A DNA stretch of 59,562 bases from Pseudomonadota bacterium (GTDB lineage: Bacteria; Pseudomonadota; Gammaproteobacteria; Burkholderiales; Burkholderiaceae_C). The notes under the pieces were generated by a model that was given only the letters and a program-made list of their open reading frames with translations, was not told the origin of the DNA and did no database searches. The stretch is from contig JAFEEG010000039.1 of NCBI GenBank assembly GCA_018241225.1, forward strand, positions 1 through 59,562. The letters run 5' to 3'. The position numbers were made by a program, and so were the translations under genes. The first letter of the stretch is position 1. Each line of letters begins with the position of its first letter. This document shows positions 16,434 to 24,673 of this stretch, in pieces.

Positions 16434-18297
16434 CGCCCACCATGAAGTTCTCGCCCCGATAGGCGCCCTGGAAGGTGCGCACCGGATTGGCCACGTAGCG
16501 TGCGACGCTCTTCTTGAGGCTTGCGTATTCGCGGCCTTCCATCCTGTAGGCGTAGTCCGAGCCGATCCGCAGAACCTGGACCCCCGGCGCGCCGGACACC
16601 GACGACTCGTGGTAGCCCGACAGGAGCACCGCGGAAATCTTTCGCCCGGACGGGTTGTCCACCACCCAGCGCACCGGCTCGTAGCTGCTGAGCACGAGCA
16701 CGAGCGGTGCCGACGAAGGCGCGACCGCGACACGCACCGTGGCGGCCGCACGGGTGCCCGCAGGCGCGCGTGTCGCACTCGCGCCTTCGTACACGCCGAT
16801 CACGTCCACCTGGGCATTGGCGGGAACGCTCGCGAGCATGGGGGCCAGCTGCGCCTGTTCTTCCTGGGCCTTCCTGAGCTTGGCCAGTTGCGCCTGTTCT
16901 TCCTGGGCCTTCCTGAGCTTGGCCAGTTGCGCCTCCAGGTTGGCCGCCGCAAGAACCTGCTGCAGGTCCTGCGCCTCGCCGGTCTGCACCTCGGCGCCGA
17001 TCGACACCGTGTTGCCGCGCCGCATGTAGCCGGTGCGCGGCGCCAGCGACACGACCATGCCGTCGCCGTGGCGGAAGTCGGTCGCTGGCGCAACGGTTGC
17101 GGCATCGATGTCGATCACCTGGCCCACGTTGCGATAGGCGGATGCGGGGTCCGGGGTGGCGAGCAGGATCCTCGATTCGCCGACCTTCGCATAGCCGTTG
17201 GAGCGCAGGGGCCCCAGGTCCCAGAAGCCCTGCTCGCCTGAAGGCAGCGCCAGCCAGCCCAGCCCGGGGTGGGACAGGTACACCGCCTTGGTGCCGTTGC
17301 CCATGAGGAAGGGCGTGCCGGAGCTCACTGGCCGCTCCAGGTTCCACTGGCCGACCGGAACGACCGCGAGGGTGCCGTCGGCTTCGCGCAGGTGGTCGAC
17401 CAGCGCGGCCGACTGGCCGGCGCCGACCAGTTGCCGCTCGGAACCGCCGGGCACGGCAAGCGCCCAGTTCGGGTGGCGCTGCGCGATCGCGTACGGCGCT
17501 GCCCTGCCGGTGGCCAGGTCCAGCAGGGCGGCGCCGCCCTGGGGCTCGTTCCTGATCGCCACCAGCGCGTTCACGCCCGGCAGCCAGGCAATGAGCTGGC
17601 GGTACTTGTCGGTGCTCCACACCTGCGTGCCGGTCTCGACGTCGAATGCCTTCAGCCCGCGCGACGATTCCCCCTGGGCCAGCAGGACCCGGCCATTGGG
17701 CGAGAGCGAAACGGCATTGCGGTTCGAGCCCAGGCCCTTGAAGGTCTGCAGCGCCTTGCCGTCGGGCAGCCGTATGACCGTGTAGATGCCTCGGTTGGAG
17801 TGGATGGCCGCCACGTTTGCGCTGGCACTGGTGACGATCGAGGTTGCCAGGTCGTCCGAGGCCGGCACCAGGCGCGGCGCGCCCAGGGGCGCCAGCGGCA
17901 CCAGCGCGGGCCTGGCCACCAGCGCGGCCAGGCGCTGCATGCCGATCCATTCGCCCAGGTCTTCATCCTGCTGGCGCAGGCATTGCGGGTCGACCGGCTT
18001 GTTGCGGATGTCCTGCGGGGTGTCGAAGCGCGCGACGGACACCGCCGCGGTGCAGGTCAGGGCCCGCACCTTCAGGAGGCGCTCGACCTGCTCGGCCGCC
18101 TGGGCCTGCCGGCCCTCCTGCTTCTGCGACTCCAGGTAGCGGCTGATGGACAGCGACAGCTCGTCGGAGACCGGGAAGGCCTGGGTGATTCTTTCTGTCG
18201 CCGGCGTGAGTGCGGCGGAGATCTTTCCGCAGCCCGCCACCACCGTGGCGGCAAGCACCAGGCCCAAGGCAAGGCTCCGAGAGGCGAACCGGTTCAT
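16426..18297 (-). CDS. Large lipoprotein with beta-propeller-like region and coiled repeat
   Basis: The 623-residue protein starts MNRFASRSLALGL and has a lipobox VVAGC, so it should be lipid-anchored. Residues ~150-430 contain WD40/PQQ-like propeller phrases (GIYTVIRLPDGKALQTFKG, then SLSPNGRVLLAQGESSRG, then FDVETGTQVWSTD). A charged helical stretch follows in which the 13-residue unit QLAKLRKAQEEQA is repeated in tandem. The C-terminal ~130 residues form an Ala/Val-rich beta domain of unknown type (VLVLSSYEPVRWVVDN). No enzymatic motif is visible and I assign no function. It is monocistronic, convergent with the LAL gene and divergent from the TauD operon. Confidence 0.82.
   Translation of the reverse strand: MNRFASRSLALGLVLAATVVAGCGKISAALTPATERITQAFPVSDELSLSISRYLESQKQEGRQAQAAEQVERLLKVRALTCTAAVSVARFDTPQDIRNKPVDPQCLRQQDEDLGEWIGMQRLAALVARPALVPLAPLGAPRLVPASDDLATSIVTSASANVAAIHSNRGIYTVIRLPDGKALQTFKGLGSNRNAVSLSPNGRVLLAQGESSRGLKAFDVETGTQVWSTDKYRQLIAWLPGVNALVAIRNEPQGGAALLDLATGRAAPYAIAQRHPNWALAVPGGSERQLVGAGQSAALVDHLREADGTLAVVPVGQWNLERPVSSGTPFLMGNGTKAVYLSHPGLGWLALPSGEQGFWDLGPLRSNGYAKVGESRILLATPDPASAYRNVGQVIDIDAATVAPATDFRHGDGMVVSLAPRTGYMRRGNTVSIGAEVQTGEAQDLQQVLAAANLEAQLAKLRKAQEEQAQLAKLRKAQEEQAQLAPMLASVPANAQVDVIGVYEGASATRAPAGTRAAATVRVAVAPSSAPLVLVLSSYEPVRWVVDNPSGRKISAVLLSGYHESSVSGAPGVQVLRIGSDYAYRMEGREYASLKKSVARYVANPVRTFQGAYRGENFMVGAN
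16846..16923. repeat. 39-bp in-frame tandem repeat inside the lipoprotein gene
   Basis: Two copies (16846-16884 and 16885-16923) of a 39-base unit differ at one base only (CAGC versus CAGT near the start). A partial third copy begins at 16924. Each unit encodes 13 residues, QLAKLRKAQEEQA on the minus strand. The length keeps the frame, so copy-number change would lengthen or shorten a helix without breaking the gene. Confidence 0.95.
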
Positions 18298-18393
18298 GCA
18301 GACCCTGTCGTTACATTTGGACGCAGCGAATGCTAGCCACGGCCCCGGCCCAGCACAACCTCCAGGTGAATAGTGCCGCCCCGCAAGGCCATA

Positions 18394-18414
18394 CCCCCTC
18401 CCGTAAGAAGGGGG
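18394..18414. other. CCCCCT/AGGGGG hairpin in the lipoprotein-TauD divergent region
   Basis: CCCCCT (18394-18399) and AGGGGG (18409-18414) form a 6-bp stem around 9 bases. This is inside the 231-base divergent intergenic region (18298-18528), which must hold the promoters of both flanking genes. A similar C-rich/G-rich hairpin lies near 37215-37240. Function unknown; it may be a dispersed intergenic element of this lineage. Confidence 0.4.
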
Positions 18415-18528
18415 CAAAAACACCGCCGACTGCCTATTCTTCGATCCTGTGAGAGCTGCGCGATGCGGCTTTCGATCCACCGGAGGCCGGCCCGCTGCCG
18501 CGCCGGCCTCGAGAAGGAGACAACAGGC

Positions 18529-19440
18529 ATGACCACCACCACCACCAACACCGCTCCCGCCATCGTTTCGTCCGGGGTACTGGGCGACACGCTTCGCGCC
18601 GAGGCCCTGACCTGCACCATCGGTGCCGAAGTCTTCGGCGTCGACCTGGGCGTTGCCGCCCGCGACGAAGAACTCGTCAAGGAAATCCGCGCACTGCTGC
18701 TGCGCCACCGCGTGCTGTTCTTCCGCGACCAGGACATCTCGCGCGCCGACCACGTGGCCTTTGCGCGCCGCTTCGGCGACCTGGAAGACCACCCCGTGGC
18801 CGGCAGCGACCCCGAGCACCCCGGCCTCGTGCGCATCTACAAGTCGCCCGAGGTGCCCAACGACCGCTACGAGAACGCCTTCCACTGCGATGCCACCTGG
18901 CGCGAAAAGCCGCCCTTTGGCTGCGTGCTGCGCTGCGTGGAAACGCCCGCCGTGGGCGGCGACACGATCTGGGTGAACATGGTGGAGGCCTACAGCCGCC
19001 TGCCCGAGGACATCAAGCAGAAGATCCAGGACCTGCGCGCGCGCCACAGCATCGAGGCGAGCTTCGGTGCGGCCATGCCCACCGACAAGCGCCTGGCGCT
19101 GCATGCCCAGTTTCCCGACGCCGAGCATCCGGTGGTGCGAACCCACCCCGAGACGGGCGAGAAGGTGCTGTTCGTCAACGCCTTCACCACGCACTTCACC
19201 AACTTCCACACCTCGGCCAATGTGCGCTTCGGCCAGGACTACGCGGCTGGTGCCAACCAGCTGCTGAGCTACCTCGTCAGCCAGGCCGCCATTCCCGAAT
19301 ACCAGGTGCGCTGGCGCTGGAAGAAGAACAGCGTGGCCTTCTGGGACAACCGCAGCACCCAGCACTACGCTGTCATGGACTATCCGCCGAGCCACCGCAA
19401 GATGGAGCGCGCCGGAATCATCGGCGAAGCCACTTACTGA
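18529..19440 (+). CDS. TauD/TfdA-family 2-oxoglutarate-dependent dioxygenase
   Basis: The 303-residue Fe(II)/2-oxoglutarate dioxygenase carries the metal triad H119-x-D121 (FHCDATW) and distal H279 (STQHYAV). A 2-oxoglutarate-binding Arg follows at 290 or 294. Family members cleave taurine, sulfonates, sulfate esters, phenoxy-acid ethers and similar compounds by hydroxylating the carbon next to the heteroatom. The ATG has a strong ribosome site (GAGAAGGAGACAACAGGC). It leads a four-gene catabolic operon with quinone reductase, MFS importer and acyl-CoA ligase. The co-transcribed CoA ligase suggests an organic acid substrate or product rather than taurine (inference). Confidence 0.93.
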   Translation: MTTTTTNTAPAIVSSGVLGDTLRAEALTCTIGAEVFGVDLGVAARDEELVKEIRALLLRHRVLFFRDQDISRADHVAFARRFGDLEDHPVAGSDPEHPGLVRIYKSPEVPNDRYENAFHCDATWREKPPFGCVLRCVETPAVGGDTIWVNMVEAYSRLPEDIKQKIQDLRARHSIEASFGAAMPTDKRLALHAQFPDAEHPVVRTHPETGEKVLFVNAFTTHFTNFHTSANVRFGQDYAAGANQLLSYLVSQAAIPEYQVRWRWKKNSVAFWDNRSTQHYAVMDYPPSHRKMERAGIIGEATY

Positions 19441-19463
19441 AACACGGATTCAAGGAGAACACC

Positions 19464-20435
19464 ATGGTCAAGGCCATTCGACTGCACCAGACCGGCGGCC
19501 CGGAAGTGCTCGAACTCGAGCACGTGGAAGTCGGCGAGCCCGGCCCCGGGCAGGCGCGCGTGCGCCACACGTACATCGCCGTCAACTTCATCGACATCTA
19601 CTTTCGCACCGGCGCGTATCCGCTGCCCCTGCCCAGCGGGCTGGGCTCGGACGCGGTGGGCGTGGTGGAGGCGGTGGGCCCCGGCGTGACCGACATCAAG
19701 GTCGGTGACCGCGTGGGCTACCTCATCGGCCCGCAGGGCGCGTATTCGGAGGCGCGCGTGATGCCCGCCGAGGTGCTCATTCCGCTGCCCGATGGCGTGT
19801 CCGACCGCACGGCCGCCACGCTCATGATGAAGGGCATGACGGTGCAGTACCTGTTCAGCCAGGTGTATCCGCTCAGCGGCGGCGAGACCATCCTGTACCA
19901 CGCGGCCGCCGGCGGCGTGGGCCTCATCGCCTGCCAGTGGGCCCGCGCCATGGGCGTGACCATGATCGGCACGGTGAGCACCGACGAGAAGGCCGCCATT
20001 GCCAAGGCCAACGGCTGCACGCACACCATCGTGACCTCGCGCGAGAACATCTCGCAGCGCGTGCGCGAGCTCACCGAAGGCAAGGGCGTGCCGGTGGTGT
20101 ACGACTCGGTGGGCAAGGACACGCTGGCCGCCTCGCTGGACTGCCTGCAGCCACGCGGCGTGCTGGTGAGCAATGGCACCTCGTCCGGCCCGGTGCTCGT
20201 CGACACCATGATGCTGGCGGCCAAGGGGTCCCTCTGGGTTACCCGGCCGGCGATGATGCACTACATCCAGCCGCGCGCGCACATGCTCGACATGGCTGAC
20301 GAACTGTTCGACCACGTGCTGGCCGGGCGCATCGTGAGCGAGCCGCGCCAGCTGTTCGCGCTGGCCGAGGCCCGCGAGGCGCACCGCGCGCTCGAGTCGC
20401 GCGCCACCACCGGCGCCACCGTGCTGGTGCCCTGA
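19464..20435 (+). CDS. NADPH:quinone oxidoreductase, zeta-crystallin type (MDR family)
   Basis: The 323-residue medium-chain reductase has the nucleotide motif AAAGGVG at 147-153. It also has the Qor-like NFIDIYFRTGAYPLPLPSGL block (41-60) and no structural zinc cysteines. Such enzymes reduce quinones or activated enones with NADPH. It lies 23 bases behind the TauD gene in the same operon, so it may reduce an enone or quinone intermediate of the same pathway; the actual substrate is open. Confidence 0.92.
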   Translation: MVKAIRLHQTGGPEVLELEHVEVGEPGPGQARVRHTYIAVNFIDIYFRTGAYPLPLPSGLGSDAVGVVEAVGPGVTDIKVGDRVGYLIGPQGAYSEARVMPAEVLIPLPDGVSDRTAATLMMKGMTVQYLFSQVYPLSGGETILYHAAAGGVGLIACQWARAMGVTMIGTVSTDEKAAIAKANGCTHTIVTSRENISQRVRELTEGKGVPVVYDSVGKDTLAASLDCLQPRGVLVSNGTSSGPVLVDTMMLAAKGSLWVTRPAMMHYIQPRAHMLDMADELFDHVLAGRIVSEPRQLFALAEAREAHRALESRATTGATVLVP

Positions 20436-20460
20436 GCGCCTGGAACCCAGCGAGGCCTTC

Positions 20461-21807
20461 ATGGACCTGAATGCACACGGCGCCCGTCCGGGCGCGGATG
20501 ACACCTACCTGTTCGGCCGGCGCCAGGCCTGGTTCGCCTTCGGCATGACCATCGCGCTGATGATGGTCGACTACATCGACCGCCAGGTCATCGTCTCGCT
20601 CTTCCCGCATCTCAAGGAAGCCTGGGGCCTGTCGGACAAGCAGCTGGGCGCGCTGGTGTCGGCCGTTTCGGTGACGGTGGCGCTGGGCGCCATTCCGATT
20701 GCGCTGGTGGCCGACCGCTTCAGCCGCGTCAAGAGCATCGTGGTCATGGCCACGCTGTGGAGCCTGGCCTCGATCTCCTGCATGTTCACCCGCAACTACG
20801 GCCAGCTGCTGGCCGCGCGCGCAGTGGTGGGGCTGGGCGAGGCGGGCTACGGCTCGGTGGGCGCGGCGCTCATCGCCAGCCACTTTCCGTCCCGCATGCG
20901 CGGCGCGCTGATGGCCGCCTTCTTCGCCGCGGCGTCGGTGGGCTCGGTGCTGGGCGTGCTGCTGGGCGGCGTCATTGCCGCCAAGTGGGGCTGGCGCGCG
21001 GCCTTCGGCATCGTGGGTATTCCGGGCCTGGTGCTGGCGCTGCTGTACATGGCCGTGCGTGACTACAGCACGGTGCAGCTCACGCCTCGCATCGAGGCGG
21101 CCACGCGCTCCACGCGCGGCACGGTGCGCGCCATCGTCGGGCGGCTGATGCGCTCGCGCACCCTGCTGTGGGTGTGCATTGCCGGTGCGGCGCAACTGAT
21201 CCTGGTGTCCTCCGTCTGGGCCTGGCTGCCGAGCTACCTCAACCGCGAGCACGGCATGGTGCCCGAGCAGGCTGCCATGCGCGCTGCGCTGGTGGTGCTG
21301 TGCGGCGCGCTGGGCAGCGTGGTGTGGGGCGCGCTGGCCGACCGTGCCGGCCGCCGCCGCCCGGCCGCCAAGCTGCGCGTTACCGCGGTGGTGTGCGTGG
21401 CCTCGGCCGCAGTGCTGGCGTTGGCTTTCGGTGCCTCGCACATCGGCATTGCACTGACGGCACCTGCGCAGTTCGCGCTGCTGGCTGTCGGCGGCTTTCT
21501 CATGAACTGCAGCGTGGGCGTGGTGGCCGCGGTCGTCATCGACGTGGTGCACCCTGGCATCCGGGCCACCGGTGCCTCGGTCCTCTCGCTGTTCCAGAAC
21601 CTGCTGGGCCTGGCGGCCGGCCCCTTCATTGCGGGCCTGCTGTCGGACGCCTGGACGCTGCAGCACGCGCTGGTGGCCATGCCGGTGTTCGGCCTGCTGG
21701 CCGCCTGGGGCTTCGTGCTGGCCTCGCGCACCTACGAGCTCGACCTGAAGCTCGTGACAGAAACCCAATCCGCGCCCCTGGGCGCACACCGCAGCGTGCC
21801 GGCCTGA
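20461..21807 (+). CDS. MFS transporter, organic/aromatic acid type
   Basis: The 448-residue protein has about 12 hydrophobic segments. The N-terminal MVDYIDRQVIVSLFPHLKEA block is typical of anion:cation and aromatic-acid symporters. An MFS signature loop follows (VADRFSRVKSIVVM, GLGEAGYGSVG). It sits 25 bases after the quinone reductase and 52 before the CoA ligase, which makes it the likely importer for the operon's substrate. No residue lets me name the ligand. Confidence 0.9.
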   Translation: MDLNAHGARPGADDTYLFGRRQAWFAFGMTIALMMVDYIDRQVIVSLFPHLKEAWGLSDKQLGALVSAVSVTVALGAIPIALVADRFSRVKSIVVMATLWSLASISCMFTRNYGQLLAARAVVGLGEAGYGSVGAALIASHFPSRMRGALMAAFFAAASVGSVLGVLLGGVIAAKWGWRAAFGIVGIPGLVLALLYMAVRDYSTVQLTPRIEAATRSTRGTVRAIVGRLMRSRTLLWVCIAGAAQLILVSSVWAWLPSYLNREHGMVPEQAAMRAALVVLCGALGSVVWGALADRAGRRRPAAKLRVTAVVCVASAAVLALAFGASHIGIALTAPAQFALLAVGGFLMNCSVGVVAAVVIDVVHPGIRATGASVLSLFQNLLGLAAGPFIAGLLSDAWTLQHALVAMPVFGLLAAWGFVLASRTYELDLKLVTETQSAPLGAHRSVPA

Positions 21808-21859
21808 GCGCGCACGGATTTCCCTCTTCTTCTTTTTCCTGAACCAACGGACCCACACC

Positions 21860-23488
21860 ATGAACGGACTGATGATGGATCAGCCCCTGCTGATCTCTGC
21901 CCTGCTGACCCATGCCGAGCGCCACCACGGCGACCAGCAGATCGTCTCGCGCCGCGTCGAGGGCGACGTGCATCGCTGCACCTTCCGCGAGATGGCGGCA
22001 CGTGCGCGCCGCATGGCCAACGCGCTGGACGCGCACGGCATCGACATGGGCGATCGCGTGGCCACGCTGGCCTGGAACGGCTACCGCCACATGGAGCTGT
22101 ACTACGCGGTCTCGGGCTCCGGCTCTGTGCTGCACACGCTCAACCCGCGCCTGCATCCCGACCAGGTGGCCTGGATCGTCAACCACGCGGAAGACCGCAT
22201 CATCTTCTTCGACCTGAGCTTCCTGCCGCTGGTCGAGGCCATTGCCGATCGCGTGCCGACCGTCAAGGCTTTTGTCGCCATGACCGACCGCGCCCACATG
22301 CCGGCCACGAGCAAGATCCGCGGCCTGCTGTGCTACGAGGAGCTGGTGGACGACCACTCGGCCGATTTCCAGTGGCCGCACCTGGACGAGCAGCGCGCCT
22401 CGTCGCTTTGCTACACCTCGGGCACCACGGGCAACCCCAAGGGCGCGCTCTACAGCCACCGCTCGACCATGCTGCACACCTACGCGGCGGCGCTGCCCGA
22501 CGCGCTGAACTGCTCGGCGCAGGACGCCATCCTGCCGGTGGTGCCCATGTTCCACGTCAACGCCTGGGGCCTGCCCTACGTCGCCTGCATGGTGGGCGCC
22601 AAGCTGGTGTTCCCCGGCCCGTGGCTGGACGGCAAGTCGCTGCACGACCTGATCGAGTCCGAGGGCGTGACGCTGTCGGCCGGCGTGCCCACCGTGTGGC
22701 AAGGCCTGCTGGCCCACACGGACAGCCATGGCCTGCGCTTCTCGCGCATGCGCCGCACCATCATCGGCGGCTCGGCCTGCCCGCCGGCCATGACGCGCAC
22801 CTTCCAGGACCAGTACGGCGTGCATGTCCTGCATGCCTGGGGCATGACCGAGATGAGCCCGCTGGGCACGGTGTGTTCGCTCAAGCCGGCGCAACTGGCC
22901 ATGGATGCCGACGCGCGCCTGGCCGTGCAGGCCAAGCAGGGCCGGGCGGTGTTCGGCGTGGACATGAAGATCGTGGACGAGAACGGCCAGGAGCTGCCGC
23001 ACAACGGCGTGGCCGCAGGCGAGCTGCTGGTGCGCGGCCCGTGGATCATCGGCAGCTACTTCAAGGGCGACGGCGGCAATCCGCTGGTGGATGGCTGGTT
23101 CCCCACCGGCGACGTGGCCACCATCGACGCGGACGGCTTCATGCAGATCACCGACCGCAGCAAGGACGTGATCAAGTCCGGCGGCGAATGGATCGGCTCC
23201 ATCGACCTGGAGAACATCGCCATGGCGCACCCCGCCGTGGCCATGGCCGCGTGCATCGCGGCGCGCCACCCCAAGTGGGACGAGCGGCCGCTGCTGGTGG
23301 TGGCGCTCAAGCCCGGCAAGGCGGCCACGCGCAGCGAGCTGCTTGGCTTCTACGAAGGCAAGATCGCCAAGTGGTGGACGCCCGATGACGTGGTGTTCGT
23401 CGACAGCATTCCGCTGGGCGCCACCGGCAAGATGCTGAAGAACCGCCTGCGCGACATGTTCCAGGACCACCTGCTGGCCGTGGCCTGA
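21860..23488 (+). CDS. Fatty-acid/organic-acid CoA ligase (ANL superfamily)
   Basis: The 542-residue AMP-forming acyl-CoA synthetase has the phosphate loop YTSGTTGNPKG (185-195), the WGMTEMSPLG motif and GWFPTGD. The hinge region contains DRSKDVIKSGGEWI, and the C-terminal catalytic-lysine segment TGKMLK lies near 522-527. The sequence resembles medium/long-chain acyl-CoA ligases such as AlkK, though substrate range is not predictable. It is the last clear enzyme of the TauD operon and would activate a carboxylic acid for beta-oxidation; etfBA at the other end of the window belong to the same general metabolism but are not linked to it. Confidence 0.93.
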   Translation: MNGLMMDQPLLISALLTHAERHHGDQQIVSRRVEGDVHRCTFREMAARARRMANALDAHGIDMGDRVATLAWNGYRHMELYYAVSGSGSVLHTLNPRLHPDQVAWIVNHAEDRIIFFDLSFLPLVEAIADRVPTVKAFVAMTDRAHMPATSKIRGLLCYEELVDDHSADFQWPHLDEQRASSLCYTSGTTGNPKGALYSHRSTMLHTYAAALPDALNCSAQDAILPVVPMFHVNAWGLPYVACMVGAKLVFPGPWLDGKSLHDLIESEGVTLSAGVPTVWQGLLAHTDSHGLRFSRMRRTIIGGSACPPAMTRTFQDQYGVHVLHAWGMTEMSPLGTVCSLKPAQLAMDADARLAVQAKQGRAVFGVDMKIVDENGQELPHNGVAAGELLVRGPWIIGSYFKGDGGNPLVDGWFPTGDVATIDADGFMQITDRSKDVIKSGGEWIGSIDLENIAMAHPAVAMAACIAARHPKWDERPLLVVALKPGKAATRSELLGFYEGKIAKWWTPDDVVFVDSIPLGATGKMLKNRLRDMFQDHLLAVA

Positions 23489-23537
23489 CGACAATCCGCG
23501 GCAAGGGGTGCCTGGTGCACCCCGCCTCGTTTGCCTG

Positions 23538-23561
23538 GAGCAGGTCATGGAGCAGGTCATG
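23538..23561 (+). repeat. 12-bp tandem duplication of ribosome site plus start codon
   Basis: GAGCAGGTCATG occurs twice in direct succession (23538-23549, 23550-23561). Each copy carries its own GGAG 6 bases before an ATG, and both ATGs are in the OsmC frame. Either could initiate, four residues apart. Confidence 0.85.
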
Positions 23562-24011
23562 GAGCCGATTGCAGCCGTCAACCTTTCACTGGAGTCGCAA
23601 CTGCGCTTCCGGATTGATTTCGGGCTGGCCGGCGGCCCGACGATCACCACCGATGCCATGCCGCCGCTGGGCGGGGGCCAAGGCCCCGACTCCGAGCGGT
23701 TGCTGGTGGCGGCCGTTGCCAACTGCCTGTCGGCCAGCCTTGCCTTCTCGCTGCGCAAGTACAGGAACCCCGAGATCGCGATGCGCACGCAGGCCGAGGG
23801 CCGGCTGACCCACAACGACCAGGGTCGGCTGCGCATGCACGGCATTGCGGTGGACATCCACCTGGGCGCGCCGGCCGACAGCATCCGGCTGCTCGAGCGT
23901 GCGCTAGCCCAGTTCGAGGACTTCTGCACCGTGACGCAAAGCATCCGTGCGGCCTTTCCCGTGGTTGCACGGGTCTTCGACAGCGACGGGAAGCTGTTGA
24001 CCGGCGATTGA
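23547..24011 (+). CDS. OsmC-family peroxide-detoxification protein
   Basis: This protein of about 154 residues has the OsmC/Ohr fold pattern. It shows the two expected cysteines, one in VAANCLSASLAF-like context (VANCLSASLAF) and one in EDFCTVTQSI. In this family the pair reduces organic hydroperoxides using a thiol or lipoyl donor. The upstream frame is open to 23508, but the ATGs at 23547 and 23559 each have a GGAG and are better starts. It follows the CoA ligase by 58 bases and may belong to the same transcript. OsmC-like proteins that lack Ohr features are less well understood, so the peroxidase role is likely but not certain. Confidence 0.85.
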   Translation: MEQVMEPIAAVNLSLESQLRFRIDFGLAGGPTITTDAMPPLGGGQGPDSERLLVAAVANCLSASLAFSLRKYRNPEIAMRTQAEGRLTHNDQGRLRMHGIAVDIHLGAPADSIRLLERALAQFEDFCTVTQSIRAAFPVVARVFDSDGKLLTGD

Positions 24012-24043
24012 CTCTGAATCCAACATACTGGACAATCCGTCCA
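24008..24043 (+). promoter_or_regulatory. Promoter and operator-like palindrome of the XRE-cupin gene
   Basis: TTGACT (24008-24013) and GACAAT (24031-24036) are separated by 17 bases, a good sigma-70 pair. TGGAC (24029-24033) and GTCCA (24039-24043) form an inverted repeat over the -10 element, as expected of an autorepressor site. The gene's ATG is at 24046, so a transcript starting at the usual distance would have almost no leader. Confidence 0.6.
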
Positions 24044-24045
24044 CT

Positions 24046-24663
24046 ATGAAGGAGTCGGTTCCGCCCGCGGCGTCTGAAGAAGAGGACATCAACCTGCGCA
24101 TCGCCAGGCGCGTGCGCGAGCTGCGCTCGGCGCGCGCCGAAACCCTGGACTCGCTGGCCGCCAGGTCCGGCGTGAGCAAGTCCATGATCTCGCTCATCGA
24201 ACGCGGCGAGGCCAGCCCCACTGCGGTGGTGCTCGAAAAGCTGGCCGCCGGGCTCGGCGTTGCCATGGCGGCACTGTTCGGGCCGGACAAGTCGGCGCAG
24301 CAGCAGCCGTTGTCGCGCCGCGTCGACCAGGCCATCTGGAAAGACCCGGAATCGGGCTACCTGCGGCGCAACCTCTCGCCGGCCAACTGGCCCACGCCCA
24401 TCCAGCTGGTGGAGGTGCATTTTCCTGCCGGTGCGCGCGTGGCCTACGAATCGGTCAACCGCAAGCCCGCGCTGGAGCAGCAGGTCTGGGTGCTGCAGGG
24501 GCAGATCAATCTCATGCTGGGCGAGCAGAGCTTTGCGCTCAAGGTCGGCGACTGCCTGGCCATCCGCGTCGACCGCCCGCTGGTCTTCAGCAATCCGTCG
24601 ACTCAGGCCGCGCGCTATCTCCTTGCGGTGTGCGACCCGTCGGCGCCCAGCCTTCTCCAATGA
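24046..24663 (+). CDS. XRE-family regulator with C-terminal cupin
   Basis: The 205-residue protein has an N-terminal lambda-repressor-type HTH (about 18-72: LDSLAARSGVSKSMISLIE, GEASPTAVVLEKLAAGLGV). A cupin sensor domain follows (about 120-200: QVWVLQGQINLMLGEQSF, LKVGDCLAI). This architecture is typical of small-ligand repressors of amino-acid, polyamine and detoxification genes. The GNAT gene starts 10 bases downstream, so the pair is an operon. The palindrome over the promoter suggests autoregulation. Confidence 0.92.
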   Translation: MKESVPPAASEEEDINLRIARRVRELRSARAETLDSLAARSGVSKSMISLIERGEASPTAVVLEKLAAGLGVAMAALFGPDKSAQQQPLSRRVDQAIWKDPESGYLRRNLSPANWPTPIQLVEVHFPAGARVAYESVNRKPALEQQVWVLQGQINLMLGEQSFALKVGDCLAIRVDRPLVFSNPSTQAARYLLAVCDPSAPSLLQ

Positions 24664-24673
24664 GGAACTTGCG

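Noticed and set aside
16846..16962. CRISPR-like repeat array
   Set aside because: The units are directly adjacent without spacers and encode an in-frame peptide repeat.
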